This document shows positions 8,693 to 16,122 of a DNA stretch of 17,887 nucleotides, one piece after another. The translations under genes were made by a program, and so were the position numbers. The first letter of the stretch is position 1, and the number at the start of each line of letters is the position of its first letter. Under the pieces are notes generated by a model that was not told the origin of the DNA, made no database searches, and saw only the letters and a program-made list of their open reading frames with translations. The stretch is from Actinomycetota bacterium (lineage in GTDB: Bacteria; Actinomycetota; Actinomycetes; Streptosporangiales; Streptosporangiaceae), in assembly GCA_003168295.1 (NCBI GenBank), contig PMST01000001.1, forward strand, positions 1 through 17,887. The letters run 5' to 3'.

Positions 8693-8709
8693 CTATCTAC
8701 CTGGCATTG
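8693..8709 (-). repeat. Right inverted repeat of IS4 element
   Basis: CTATCTACCTGGCATTG on the plus strand is the inverted partner of 6620-6636. Confidence 0.75.
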
Positions 8710-8719
8710 GGCTCCGTCC
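8710..8719 (+). repeat. Right target-site duplication of the IS4 element
   Basis: GGCTCCGTCC is identical to 6610-6619 and directly follows the right inverted repeat. Confidence 0.75.
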
Positions 8720-8769
8720 CGTTTCGTTCCTGGTTGTCTTACGACCAGAACGGAAAGGAGCAGCCCGAT

Positions 8770-9799
8770 TCAAGGGTATGTGGCCAGGCCGGGTTCGGGG
8801 GCTGCGAACTGCTGCGGTACCTGTTCCAGGACCGGCTGGAGCCGATAGCTGCCCGTACTACCTGATTCGGTGGTTTGGTTAGGTGGGTCGCGAGACAGGA
8901 TCTCGTCGCGGATCGCGGCCCACTGAAGCGAGTGACGGATGCCTTCGGTGATGTCGTACTGGGGCTGCCAGCCAAGAAGGCGCTCCGCGCGGTCGATGCG
9001 CGTGTAGGCGCCAGCAACGTCCCCCGGTCGGCGGTCGGCGTCGAGCGCCTCGACCGGGCTCTGGGCGACGTGATTAAAGGCGTCGAGAAGTTCCCGGACG
9101 GTGGTGCCTCGGCCAGTCCCCAAGTTGATAACGGTCGTCGGCCCCGGCAGGCATCGAACCTATCCAGCGCGGCCACGTGCGCCGCGGCCAGATCCCAGAC
9201 ATGAATGTAATCTCTGATGCCCGACCCATCCCGCGTCGGATAGTCAGTCCCCGTGACCACGAACGGAACGCCTTCTTCATGCGCCTGGATCATCTTGCCC
9301 AGGGCATGGGTCGGCCGCGCGAGCTGCAGGCCAGTGCGCATCTTGGGATCGGCGCCGATCGGGTTGAAGTATCGCAGGGACAGCACCCGGATAGGCTCTG
9401 CCGCTGCGATATCCGCGAACATCGCCTCGCACATGGCCTTGGTGCGTCCGTACGGGCTCTGCGGATCGACGGGCGAGTCCTCATCCATGGTCAGGTCCTC
9501 GCTCACCTGGTAAATGGCGGCCGACGAACTGAAGATCAGCCGCCTGCAACCGTTGCGCAGCAAGTGACCGACGAAGTCCAGGCAATGGATCACCGCGCCG
9601 ATGTCAGGGTGCTCCGCGAAGATGCGATCGATCAGCTGCCCGTCCGCGATATCACCCTCGTAGAACTCCCGGCCCGCCGCCATCTCGCGTCTGCCACTGA
9701 CCAGACTGTCCAGGATTACCGAATTGATCCCGGAATCCGAGCAAACCGAGGCAATTGTGCTTCCGATGTAGCCCGCGCCCCGGCGATAAGAACCCGCAC
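8770..9799 (-). pseudogene. galE: UDP-glucose 4-epimerase, frameshifted and deleted
   Basis: An SDR-family UDP-glucose 4-epimerase homologue, which would interconvert UDP-glucose and UDP-galactose. The proper start is GTG 9799 (VRVLIAG...), with GAAAGG seven nt upstream. The Rossmann motif GAGYIGS continues in another frame, so one base is missing near 9776-9782. After AVIHC the sequence jumps to LDFVGHLLRNG, dropping about 24 residues that relatives have there, at about 9580. The middle is well kept: SSSAAIY, the catalytic SPYGRTK (YxxxK), LRYFNPIGADP and DGSGIRDYIHVWD. A second frameshift near 9146-9152 moves the C-terminal part (INLGTGRGTTVREL ... LLGWQPQYDITEGIRHSLQWAA) to a new frame, which runs about 35 residues past the normal end to a stop at 8770. 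Three separate lesions make it a pseudogene unless the sequence contains errors. Confidence 0.85.
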
Positions 9800-10199
9800 C
9801 GTCGTACCTTTCGGTTAAGGCCGCCTTTACTGACGCACGGAGCCTATTCAAGAGGTTATGGCATCTTCAAGCCAGGGGCCGATGAAAGTAACGATCGCCC
9901 GGTCGCAGTATCAGCGATGTCGGGCACAAATCGTACATTCGGGGCCTGAATGTTTACGAACAAGGAGGATTATTCAAAACTCCCGTCAATATGACCAAAC
10001 AGACCTGTGACCTGTAGTGGCGTAATGAGTGTCGCGCAAGTAAAGCGGGTGTTAAATAAAATTCAAAGACCATCTCTCGGTCATCGCAGGTGCTACTCTG
10101 ATCGTCGCCAACTGAGAAGCGGACCCCCGCTACTTCCCAGACGGAAGGTCCTGACTTTCCGAGGCATAAGCGGATAATTAGTAACGATTGAGAATTTTC
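9800..10199. other. Divergent intergenic region between galE remnant and GT2 remnant
   Basis: About 400 bases separate two outward-facing damaged genes. It is more AT-rich than the GC-rich genes nearby and probably held both promoters. An AAGGAGG at 9962-9968 looks like a strong ribosome site, but no usable start codon follows at normal distance: the nearest ATG is at 9991, and the only ORF crossing the site is very short. I see no gene I can defend here. Confidence 0.45.
10151..10178 (+). promoter_or_regulatory. Candidate sigma-70-type promoter
   Basis: CTGACT (10151-10156) and GATAAT (10173-10178) are separated by 16 bp and lie 22 nt before the ATG at 10200. They match four and five of the six consensus positions. 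This is a pattern match only, with no experimental support. Confidence 0.3.
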
Positions 10200-10592
10200 A
10201 TGGGGGATAATGTGGGCCTGGACGCATACGACGCGGACTTCCAGGCATCTGCAGCTAACGGTGAAGTCTTCTTGTCCATAATTATGCCGACATACAACGA
10301 AGGTCCTACGATACGGCGCGCCGTGTGTCAAGTGCTCTCCACAAGCTATCCCTGCCGCATTGAGCTGATCGTCGTTGACGACGAAAGCTCGGATGAAACC
10401 GTCGAGCAACTTGACGGACTCTCCTGTGACCGGCCAAAAGTCTGCCGCAACTCTCGGAACACGGGAAGGGCACTGCCCTCCCAACTGACATGGGCAGATC
10501 CCGGTGGTGCTGCCCGACCAGAGAAAGCCCGATACGGGGACGATCTTCGCATCGTGTTGATAACGCGCAGTAATTTACACTTTCTTCACTAA
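10200..10592 (+). pseudogene. Remnant of a DPM1-like GT2 glycosyltransferase
   Basis: The first 75 residues or so are a clear GT2 N-terminus: LSIIMPTYNEGPTIRRAV, then IELIVVDDESSDETVEQL with the nucleotide-binding aspartates. After CRNSRNTGRA similarity is lost in this frame. A second frame (10457-10477) reads EHGKGTA, the expected GKG-x-A motif, and further on the first frame again gives DDLRIVL, a plausible remnant of the segment after the DxD motif. The gene therefore looks broken by small indels from about 10450 on. The frame stops at 10592, less than half the length of intact relatives. The ATG at 10200 seems the best start, though a TTG lies in frame at 10188. Intact relatives transfer sugar from GDP-mannose or UDP-glucose to polyprenyl phosphate. 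Confidence 0.65.
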
Positions 10593-10615
10593 AAAATGGG
10601 GGGGTAGTTAACACC

Positions 10616-11047
10616 GTGGTGAACGGGGGGGTTCACTCTGCGCCTGAGCCTGAACAATCGGAGGCGTCAGAGACCGGCCGCGACAAGAGTCGCGCCACTG
10701 TCATTGCACAGGACCGCAGTCCGACCAACATTGTTGATGTGCCTTGGCCACGGGTGTCCGTAGTCATTCCTGCGATGAACGAGGCACGCAACCTCCCGCA
10801 TGTTTTTGCGCTGATACCGCACACAGTTTACGAGGTGATCTTGGTAGACGGTCGCTCAGTAGACAACACCGTGGCAGTGGCCCGGGAACTGTGGCCAGAC
10901 GTACAGGTTGTGATGCAAAACTGGACTGGCAAAGGAAACGCGCTGGCTTGCGGTTTCGCGGCGGCGACCGGCGACATCATCGCCATGATCGACGCGGAGG
11001 GCTCCGATGATCCCGGAGAGATCCCGGCATTCGTCAAACATTGCTAA
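10616..11047 (+). pseudogene. Truncated GT2 glycosyltransferase, N-terminal half
   Basis: A 143-residue product with a variable N-terminus of about 45 residues. The GT2 nucleotide-binding half follows: VSVVIPAMNEARNLPHVF, EVILVDGRSVDNTV, WTGKGNALACGFAAATGDII, then MIDAEGSDDPGEIPAFV. It stops right after this, where relatives of about 300 residues continue with the acceptor half and membrane helices. The DxD motif reads DAE instead of DAD, so a metal-binding aspartate is replaced as well. The start is taken as GTG 10616; a run of seven Gs lies upstream but is far from ideal spacing. I did not find a continuation in other frames after 11047. It is probably inactive. Confidence 0.7.
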
Positions 11048-11331
11048 TTCGCTGCCCCCAGCCAGTCACTCAGGAAACGGGAATCCCGGCACTGCGCCCC
11101 ATGGCGGTGCGCCTGTAGCGACCCCGGCGGTCAGCGCCGAGATGCTGACCTGATAAGCGCATCGCGGACATCGCGCGCGTTTTGGTGGTGGCCCGGTGCC
11201 CGATTCACGGGTCTTATCGCTCTCTTCGCCGACGGGTTCCGGCCGGGTGCCGCGGAGTGAATCTAAGTGCTGATTTTTGATTACTCTCGGCTACCAAGTG
11301 ATCACTAAATTAATACAGAAAGGTCATTTGC
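11048..11331. other. Intergenic region upstream of the GT-C/synthase operon
   Basis: No gene is recognised. A short hairpin GGTCAGC (11129-11135) / GCTGACC (11144-11150) with an 8-nt loop could end transcription of the GT2 remnant, but no T-run follows. The last 60 bases are AT-rich and probably contain the promoter of the operon starting at 11332. I could not place convincing -35 and -10 boxes. Confidence 0.4.
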
Positions 11332-13179
11332 ATGGGGGATCGTGGCGTAAGTCATTATGACGGGGCCGCGTCCGTACGTGGTGCGCCGGCCGGGCCGGAC
11401 TCGCCTTCGCGGGCCGGTCGGGCTAGCTCTCCGCCGTGGGAGCGGTCCAGTGCGCCGACGCTGCTCGACACGCCGGTGTACGTGCCGTTCGATGATGTGA
11501 CCGTCCCGCTGCCGGCCCCGCCGAAAAGGGCGGGCAGGGCGGGAAAGGCACAACAGCCGACGAGAGACACCGGGCGGCACTGGTTGCCCCGCCGCAGCCC
11601 CTGGTCCTTCCTCGACGGCGTTCCGTGGCCGCTTGTCATCATCCTTGCCGCCCAGGCGGCGATGTCGCTCCGGCTGATCTGGACCAACACGGCGTTCCTG
11701 GACGAGGCCACCTACCTGTGGGCCGGGCACGTGGAGTGGGCGCACTGGCTGCACGGAACGTCCGAGCCGGCTTATGCGACCTACTTCTCCGGCGCGCCCG
11801 TCATCTACCCGCCGCTGGCCGCCATTGCCGCGCATTTCGGCGGGCTGGCCGGGGCCAGGCTGCTGTCCCTGGCCTTCATGCTCGGGGCGACCAGCCTGCT
11901 GTGGGGGATGACCAGGCGGCTGTTCGGCCAGTGGGCCGCCTTCGCCGCGGCGGCGCTGTTCGCCGCTCTCGGGCCGACCCAGTTCATCGGCGCCTTCGCG
12001 ACCTACGACGCGATGTCGCTCTTCTTCATGGCGGCCGCCGCCTGGTGCGTAGTCGCCGCGCGGGACCAAGAGGATTCCTCCCAGCTGCTGATCGCCGGGG
12101 CGGCGTTGCTCACCCTGGCCAACGCCACGAAGTACGCCAGCATGCTGTTCGACCCGACCATCGTGGCCCTGAGCGGCCTGACCGCGGTCGTGAACCACGG
12201 AACCGCGAGCACGGTGGGGCGCGGCCGACTCAAGATCGCGGTGGGGCGGGCCGGACTGGTCGGCGGCGTCACGGTGGCCCTGAACGCGGGGCTGCTCGCG
12301 CTGGGCGGTTCCTGGTATCTCGCCGGGCTTATGTCGACCACGATCTCGCGATCGTCCAGTAATACCCCGGCCAGCGCGATCCTTATCGAGGCGGCCCAAT
12401 GGATCGGCCTGGCCGGCATCCCCGCGGCCCTCGCGGCCGTGCTCGCCCTGTCCCGCCGCCACCGAATCGAGGCTGGCATCGTCGCCCTGCTGGCCGTATC
12501 GGCGGCGCTCGTGCCGCTTAACCAGGCCCGCATCCACACCTTGACGTCGCTGTCCAAGCACGTCGACTTCGGGGTCTGGTTCGCGGCCGCGGCTGCGGGT
12601 TACCTCATCGCTCAGCTGGCGCGGGCCGGCCGGCGCCGGTGGCCGGCTGCCGCCGGCGCCCTGGCGGTCGCGGGGGCCGCGCTTGTCCCCGCGGCGGTCG
12701 TCGGCAGCTCGCAGGCCTCGGCCTTTTACCAGGAGTGGCCGAACTCGACCGTGGTCTCGGACCAGCTCGCGGCGCTCACGCGGGAATACCCGGGCCGTTA
12801 CCTGACCGAGGATTACGAAGTCCCCGCGTACTACCTGAAGGATCAGGTGCCCTGGCAGGACTGGTACGACACCTGGTACTTCGCCTGGCGTCCCCCCGGC
12901 GGCAAGCGAACCCTCCTCAACCTGGCCGCCTACAAGGCGGCCATCGCGCGCCACTACTTCCGGCTGATCGTCCTCGACTTCGGTGACACGGCCCATACGG
13001 ACAGCGCGGTCACCGCTGATCTCAGGAAAGCCGGCGGCTATCACCTGATCGCCGAACTGCCCTACTGGGACCGGTTCGGCGTGGGCCAGTTCACCGTGTG
13101 GTTGTACCGGCCGGCGGCGGCCACCACCTCAGTCCGCCTTGCGAACAGCAACCGGAGGCACCGTGAGCGTCCGCACTAA
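11332..13179 (+). CDS. GT-C membrane glycosyltransferase (GT39/PMT-like)
   Basis: A 615-residue polytopic membrane protein. A Pro/Arg-rich cytosolic tail of about 95 residues precedes the first helix (about 98-116). The first outer loop has TAFLDEATYLWAGH, with D124-E125 in the place where GT-C enzymes carry their catalytic acid, and PVIYPPLAAI further on. About nine more hydrophobic segments reach to about residue 455, followed by a soluble domain of about 150 residues (EWPNSTVVSDQLAAL ... YWDRFGVGQFTVWLYRP). GT-C enzymes use polyprenyl-phosphate sugars as donors on the outer side of the membrane, so this one may glycosylate a polymer or protein outside. The ATG at 11332 has GAAAGG eight nt upstream. 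Its end overlaps the next gene, which marks it as first of a three-gene operon. The donor sugar is unknown; the DPM1-like enzyme at 16123 is a candidate supplier. Confidence 0.82.
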   Translation: MGDRGVSHYDGAASVRGAPAGPDSPSRAGRASSPPWERSSAPTLLDTPVYVPFDDVTVPLPAPPKRAGRAGKAQQPTRDTGRHWLPRRSPWSFLDGVPWPLVIILAAQAAMSLRLIWTNTAFLDEATYLWAGHVEWAHWLHGTSEPAYATYFSGAPVIYPPLAAIAAHFGGLAGARLLSLAFMLGATSLLWGMTRRLFGQWAAFAAAALFAALGPTQFIGAFATYDAMSLFFMAAAAWCVVAARDQEDSSQLLIAGAALLTLANATKYASMLFDPTIVALSGLTAVVNHGTASTVGRGRLKIAVGRAGLVGGVTVALNAGLLALGGSWYLAGLMSTTISRSSSNTPASAILIEAAQWIGLAGIPAALAAVLALSRRHRIEAGIVALLAVSAALVPLNQARIHTLTSLSKHVDFGVWFAAAAAGYLIAQLARAGRRRWPAAAGALAVAGAALVPAAVVGSSQASAFYQEWPNSTVVSDQLAALTREYPGRYLTEDYEVPAYYLKDQVPWQDWYDTWYFAWRPPGGKRTLLNLAAYKAAIARHYFRLIVLDFGDTAHTDSAVTADLRKAGGYHLIAELPYWDRFGVGQFTVWLYRPAAATTSVRLANSNRRHRERPH

Positions 13180-14758
13180 ACCGGTCGGCGCGGCCCTCCC
13201 CGCGCTGGCGGCCGAACGGTCCGCGCAGAAACACCGCCAGAAGCTGCCCGTCCCGCCCTCGGATGCCGAGAAGGCGATGTACGCGGACCGGAACCTGGCG
13301 CTGATCAACCGGGCTTCGCTCGCGAGTTTCGGCGCCCTGCTGATCAGCCAGGCCAGATTCATCATGCTCAGCCCGCTTCTGCTCGTGCTCACCCCACTGG
13401 TCGCGTTCACACTGGCGTACTACGTGATCTCGCTGTTCGTGAACATCGACGCCGGGGGCTTCGACCTGACGGCGCATCGGCGGCTAGTTCAGGACTGGAG
13501 GCCGCATGAGTATCCCGCCCTCGACATTTTCCTGCCCATTTGCGGTGAGCCGATCGAGGTCCTGCGCAACACCTGGGTCCACGTGGCCCGGTTGTTGCGC
13601 GCTTATCCCGGCGTGGGCACCGCCTACGTGCTCGACGACGCCGACAGCGCGCAGGCGCGGGAGCTGGCCGAGACCCTCGGCCTGACCTACCTGGTCCGGC
13701 CGGACCGGGGCTGGATGAAGAAGGCGGGGAACCTGCGCTACGGGTTCAGCCAGTCATCGGGTGAGTTCATCCTCATCCTCGACGCTGACTTCGCGCCCCG
13801 CACCGACCTGCCCGCCGAGATGCTCCCCTATTTGAGCGCCGACCCGACCCTGGGCATCATCCAGTCGCCGCAGTACTTCAGGACCCGGGGGCGCATGTCC
13901 TGGATCGAGCGTGGGGCTGGTGCCGTCCAGGAGCTCTTCTACCGGCTGGTGCAGCCATCGCGGGACGTACACGACGGTGCGATCTGCGTGGGCACCTGCG
14001 CGATCTACCGGCGGACGGCCCTGGCGGCGCATGGCGGCGTGTCGCTCGTCGACCACTCGGAAGACGTGTATACCGGCTTCGACCTGCGCCGGGCCGGATG
14101 GGGACTGCGCTATATCCCCATCCTGCTGGCCACCGGGCTGTGCCCGCCCGACCCGGACTCGTTTCTTACCCAGCAGTACCGGTGGTGCGCCGGATCGATG
14201 TCGCTGCTCGTCTCGCGGACATTCTGGTCTACACGCATGCGCCTGCGGACCCGCTGCTGCTACCTGTCCGGGTTCTGCTACTACGTGCACACAGCGCTGT
14301 TCACGTTCGCCACGCCGATCATCCCCCTGGTGATGCTGATCTTCCTGCCCAGCGGCGTCCAGTTCATCAACTACCTGCTCATCCTGCCGTCCTTCATCTA
14401 CACCGCGGCCGTGTTCCCGGCCTGGCACCACTCCCGGTTCGGCCCTTCGGCGGTGATGGCCAAGCTGCTGTACGGCTGGGCGCACACGTTCGCGATATGG
14501 GATCAGCTGCGCGGGCGCCCCGTGGGCTGGCAGCCGACCGGCGGCTCCGCGCGCAAGTCCAGGACCCGGCGGGTCTGGACCGGGATCGCGCTGTGGAACG
14601 GCGGCACGAGCGCGGCCTGGGTGCTGCTGGCCCTGTGGCGCACCGTGAACGACAATCCGAGCTTCATCGTCCTGCTCGCCATCGGGCTGATGAACAGTGT
14701 CGTGACGGTCATGGCGCTGCTTTCCCGCCGTAATTACGCGATGCTGGAAGGAGCTTGA
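13163..14758 (+). CDS. Cellulose-synthase-like GT2 glycosyltransferase
   Basis: A 531-residue membrane GT2 synthase of the BcsA/CslA type. It has an N-terminal helical pair (about 60-95), then a catalytic domain with all key motifs: YVLDDADS (aspartates at about 158-161), ILDADFAP (DAD at about 207-209), HSEDVYTG (about 298-305) and TQQYRWCAGS (QxxRW at about 337-341). Four or more helices follow. It would build a beta-linked polymer from a UDP- or GDP-sugar and export it. No PilZ domain is visible after the helices, so c-di-GMP control by that route is not indicated. Start GTG 13163 is preferred because GGAGG lies four nt upstream; an in-frame codon at 13139 lies deeper in the previous gene. 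It overlaps that gene by 17 nt and is followed after 1 nt by the hydrolase gene, so the three are co-translated. Confidence 0.88.
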   Translation: MSVRTKPVGAALPALAAERSAQKHRQKLPVPPSDAEKAMYADRNLALINRASLASFGALLISQARFIMLSPLLLVLTPLVAFTLAYYVISLFVNIDAGGFDLTAHRRLVQDWRPHEYPALDIFLPICGEPIEVLRNTWVHVARLLRAYPGVGTAYVLDDADSAQARELAETLGLTYLVRPDRGWMKKAGNLRYGFSQSSGEFILILDADFAPRTDLPAEMLPYLSADPTLGIIQSPQYFRTRGRMSWIERGAGAVQELFYRLVQPSRDVHDGAICVGTCAIYRRTALAAHGGVSLVDHSEDVYTGFDLRRAGWGLRYIPILLATGLCPPDPDSFLTQQYRWCAGSMSLLVSRTFWSTRMRLRTRCCYLSGFCYYVHTALFTFATPIIPLVMLIFLPSGVQFINYLLILPSFIYTAAVFPAWHHSRFGPSAVMAKLLYGWAHTFAIWDQLRGRPVGWQPTGGSARKSRTRRVWTGIALWNGGTSAAWVLLALWRTVNDNPSFIVLLAIGLMNSVVTVMALLSRRNYAMLEGA

Positions 14759-14759
14759 C

Positions 14760-15680
14760 ATGATGAGCCTGCTCCGCCGGCTCGGCACGGTCGTAGTCGT
14801 CGCGGCCTCGGTCGTCGCCGTCGTAGCGTTCGGCCTGCACGAGGAGGCGGCCGGATCGGTCAAGGCCCTCCCGGCCACGCCGCACGGTTACCTGGGGGTC
14901 TACGTCCCGGGCATGCCGGCCTCCGACGCCGCGCTGACCACCTTCGGTTCCCGGACCGGTACCAGCCCGAACGTGGCGGTCTACTACAGCGGATGGCTGG
15001 AGCCGTTCCAGACCGGCTTCGCCGCGCAATTGTCGGCACGCGGAGCGGTGCCGCTGGTGCAGATCGACCCGCAAGGGGTCAGCCTGGCTGCGATCGCCCG
15101 GGGCACGTACGACAGCTACCTCGTGTCCTTCGCACAGGCCGTCCGTAATTCCGGCCATCCGGTGATCATCAGCTTCGGCCACGAGATGAACGGCGACTGG
15201 TACTCGTGGGCCAGCGGGAAAACCTCACCGGCCGACTTCGTGGCGGCCTGGCGGCACATCGTCAATGTATTCCGCTCCTGGGGGGCATCCAACGTGACCT
15301 GGCTGTGGACCGTCAACTCGCTGGCCGGGGGTCGGGGCGCGGCCGCCCCGCCGAAGCCCTGGTGGCCGGGCGCGGCCTACGTCGACTGGGTTGGGATAGA
15401 CGGCTACTACTACTATGCGGGCGAGAGCTTCAGGACAGTGTTCGGCTCCACGATCTCGGTTATCCGCCATTTCACCGACGATCCCGTTTTCATTCCAGAG
15501 ACCGGTATCGCCCCGGCCGCGGGCAAGGCGGCCATCATCCCGCAGGTATTCGCAGGAGCCAGGTCCGACGGGGTGCTCGGGGTCGTTTATTTCGACGCTG
15601 GAGGAAGCATGAACTGGAGCCTGGACGGCGATGCGGCCGCGCTCGCCGCTTTCGGTAAGGCCGCACGCGGCTTCGGCTGA
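14760..15680 (+). CDS. Secreted GH26-like glycoside hydrolase
   Basis: A 306-residue protein with an N-terminal signal or anchor sequence (basic RR at 6-7, hydrophobic 9-25). The rest looks like a GH26-type TIM barrel: IISFGHEMNGDWYSW carries the expected acid/base Glu142, and PVFIPETGIAP the expected nucleophile Glu247. WLWTVNS and WVGIDGYYYY are further barrel strands typical of the group. GH26 enzymes mostly cut beta-mannans and related beta-glycans. Following a synthase at 1 nt, the enzyme likely trims or releases the polymer, as BcsZ does for cellulose. The ATG at 14760 has GGAG six nt upstream; a second ATG is directly next. Both catalytic residues are present, so it is probably active. 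The substrate cannot be told from the sequence. Confidence 0.82.
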   Translation: MMSLLRRLGTVVVVAASVVAVVAFGLHEEAAGSVKALPATPHGYLGVYVPGMPASDAALTTFGSRTGTSPNVAVYYSGWLEPFQTGFAAQLSARGAVPLVQIDPQGVSLAAIARGTYDSYLVSFAQAVRNSGHPVIISFGHEMNGDWYSWASGKTSPADFVAAWRHIVNVFRSWGASNVTWLWTVNSLAGGRGAAAPPKPWWPGAAYVDWVGIDGYYYYAGESFRTVFGSTISVIRHFTDDPVFIPETGIAPAAGKAAIIPQVFAGARSDGVLGVVYFDAGGSMNWSLDGDAAALAAFGKAARGFG

Positions 15681-15755
15681 CCCGCGGTCCGCAAGTAACC
15701 GACCGTGCGCCAGGTAAAAGAATTTTGACCTAATTCACATCAGGGGGAGATATTC

Positions 15756-16004
15756 ATGCCCCATTTTTTGCGGCTGACCGTGCTCGGCGCGGGCTACCAG
15801 GGTGTCATCCATGCCGCCTGCGTGGCGAGCCTCGGGTTCGAGGTTTTCACCCTAGACACCGACGCCGCCAAGAGCAACCGTCTCAAGGCCGGGCAGATCG
15901 TCATGCATCAGCCGGGGCTCCAGGAACTCCTCGATGGCCGCCTCCGCAACGGGCGGCTCAGGTTCACGACCTCCTACCAGGAGGTCGCGGAATTCGATGA
16001 CTAG
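15756..16004 (+). pseudogene. N-terminal fragment of UDP-glucose 6-dehydrogenase
   Basis: These 82 residues are the beginning of a UDP-glucose/GDP-mannose dehydrogenase. The NAD-binding VLGAGYQG (GxGxxG) is followed by GFEVFTLDTD with the ribose-binding acid, QPGLQELLDGRLRNGRLRFTTSY, and then a stop just past the second beta-alpha unit. Full-length enzymes have about 430 residues, so the catalytic cysteine and UDP-binding domain are gone. The start has GGGGGAG about seven nt upstream and looks genuine. I found no continuation in the next 118 bases. The sequence style (HAACVASLG, FTTSY) is that of actinobacterial Ugd enzymes and differs from the HexNAc-type C-terminal remnant at 5829-6104. It lies after the synthase operon and may once have supplied UDP-glucuronate. 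Confidence 0.75.
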
Positions 16005-16122
16005 CACTCGCTCTCGACTTTTGAAGGTAGGAGCGGAGCAGACGCGATTTCGAAGCGTGCAAGTGTTATTGATAGTTAGCGGAAGTTCGTGACAGGGTTA
16101 CCGAGGCTTATCTGGAGGGGAA

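Larger units (their letters stand above)
6620..8709 (+). mobile_element. Complete IS4-family insertion sequence, about 2090 bp
   Basis: The element carries one transposase gene (6824-8536). It is bounded by imperfect inverted repeats that match at 15 of 17 positions (left CAATGCCATGTAGATCG, right end read inward CAATGCCAGGTAGATAG). A direct repeat GGCTCCGTCC flanks it on both sides. About 204 nt lie between the left end and the transposase start, and about 173 nt between its stop and the right end; I see no second gene in either. With both ends, the target duplication and an unbroken transposase frame present, the insertion is likely recent compared with the decay around it. It sits between the dehydrogenase remnant and the galE pseudogene, and I could not identify an intact gene that it interrupted. 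Confidence 0.85.

Noticed and set aside
8710..8770. Disruption of galE by the IS4 element
   Set aside because: The element ends at 8709, and the epimerase homology ends well inside 8770-9799. Its damage is from frameshifts and a deletion, not the insertion.
11129..11150. Hairpin GGTCAGC/GCTGACC as a firm terminator
   Set aside because: The stem is only 7 bp and no T-run follows; it is mentioned only as a possibility.
11305..13044. Minus-strand open frame of about 580 codons
   Set aside because: It lies opposite the GT-C gene, which has clear membrane helices and a catalytic loop. The antisense product is low-complexity Arg/Gly/Asp-rich.
13754..14878. Minus-strand open frame of about 370 codons
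   Set aside because: It is antisense to the cellulose-synthase-like gene, where all GT2 motifs are on the plus strand.
5829..16004. A single dehydrogenase gene simply split by an inversion
   Set aside because: The geometry fits, but the two ends add up to only about 170 of about 430 residues and appear to belong to different subfamilies, so a simple split is not supported.
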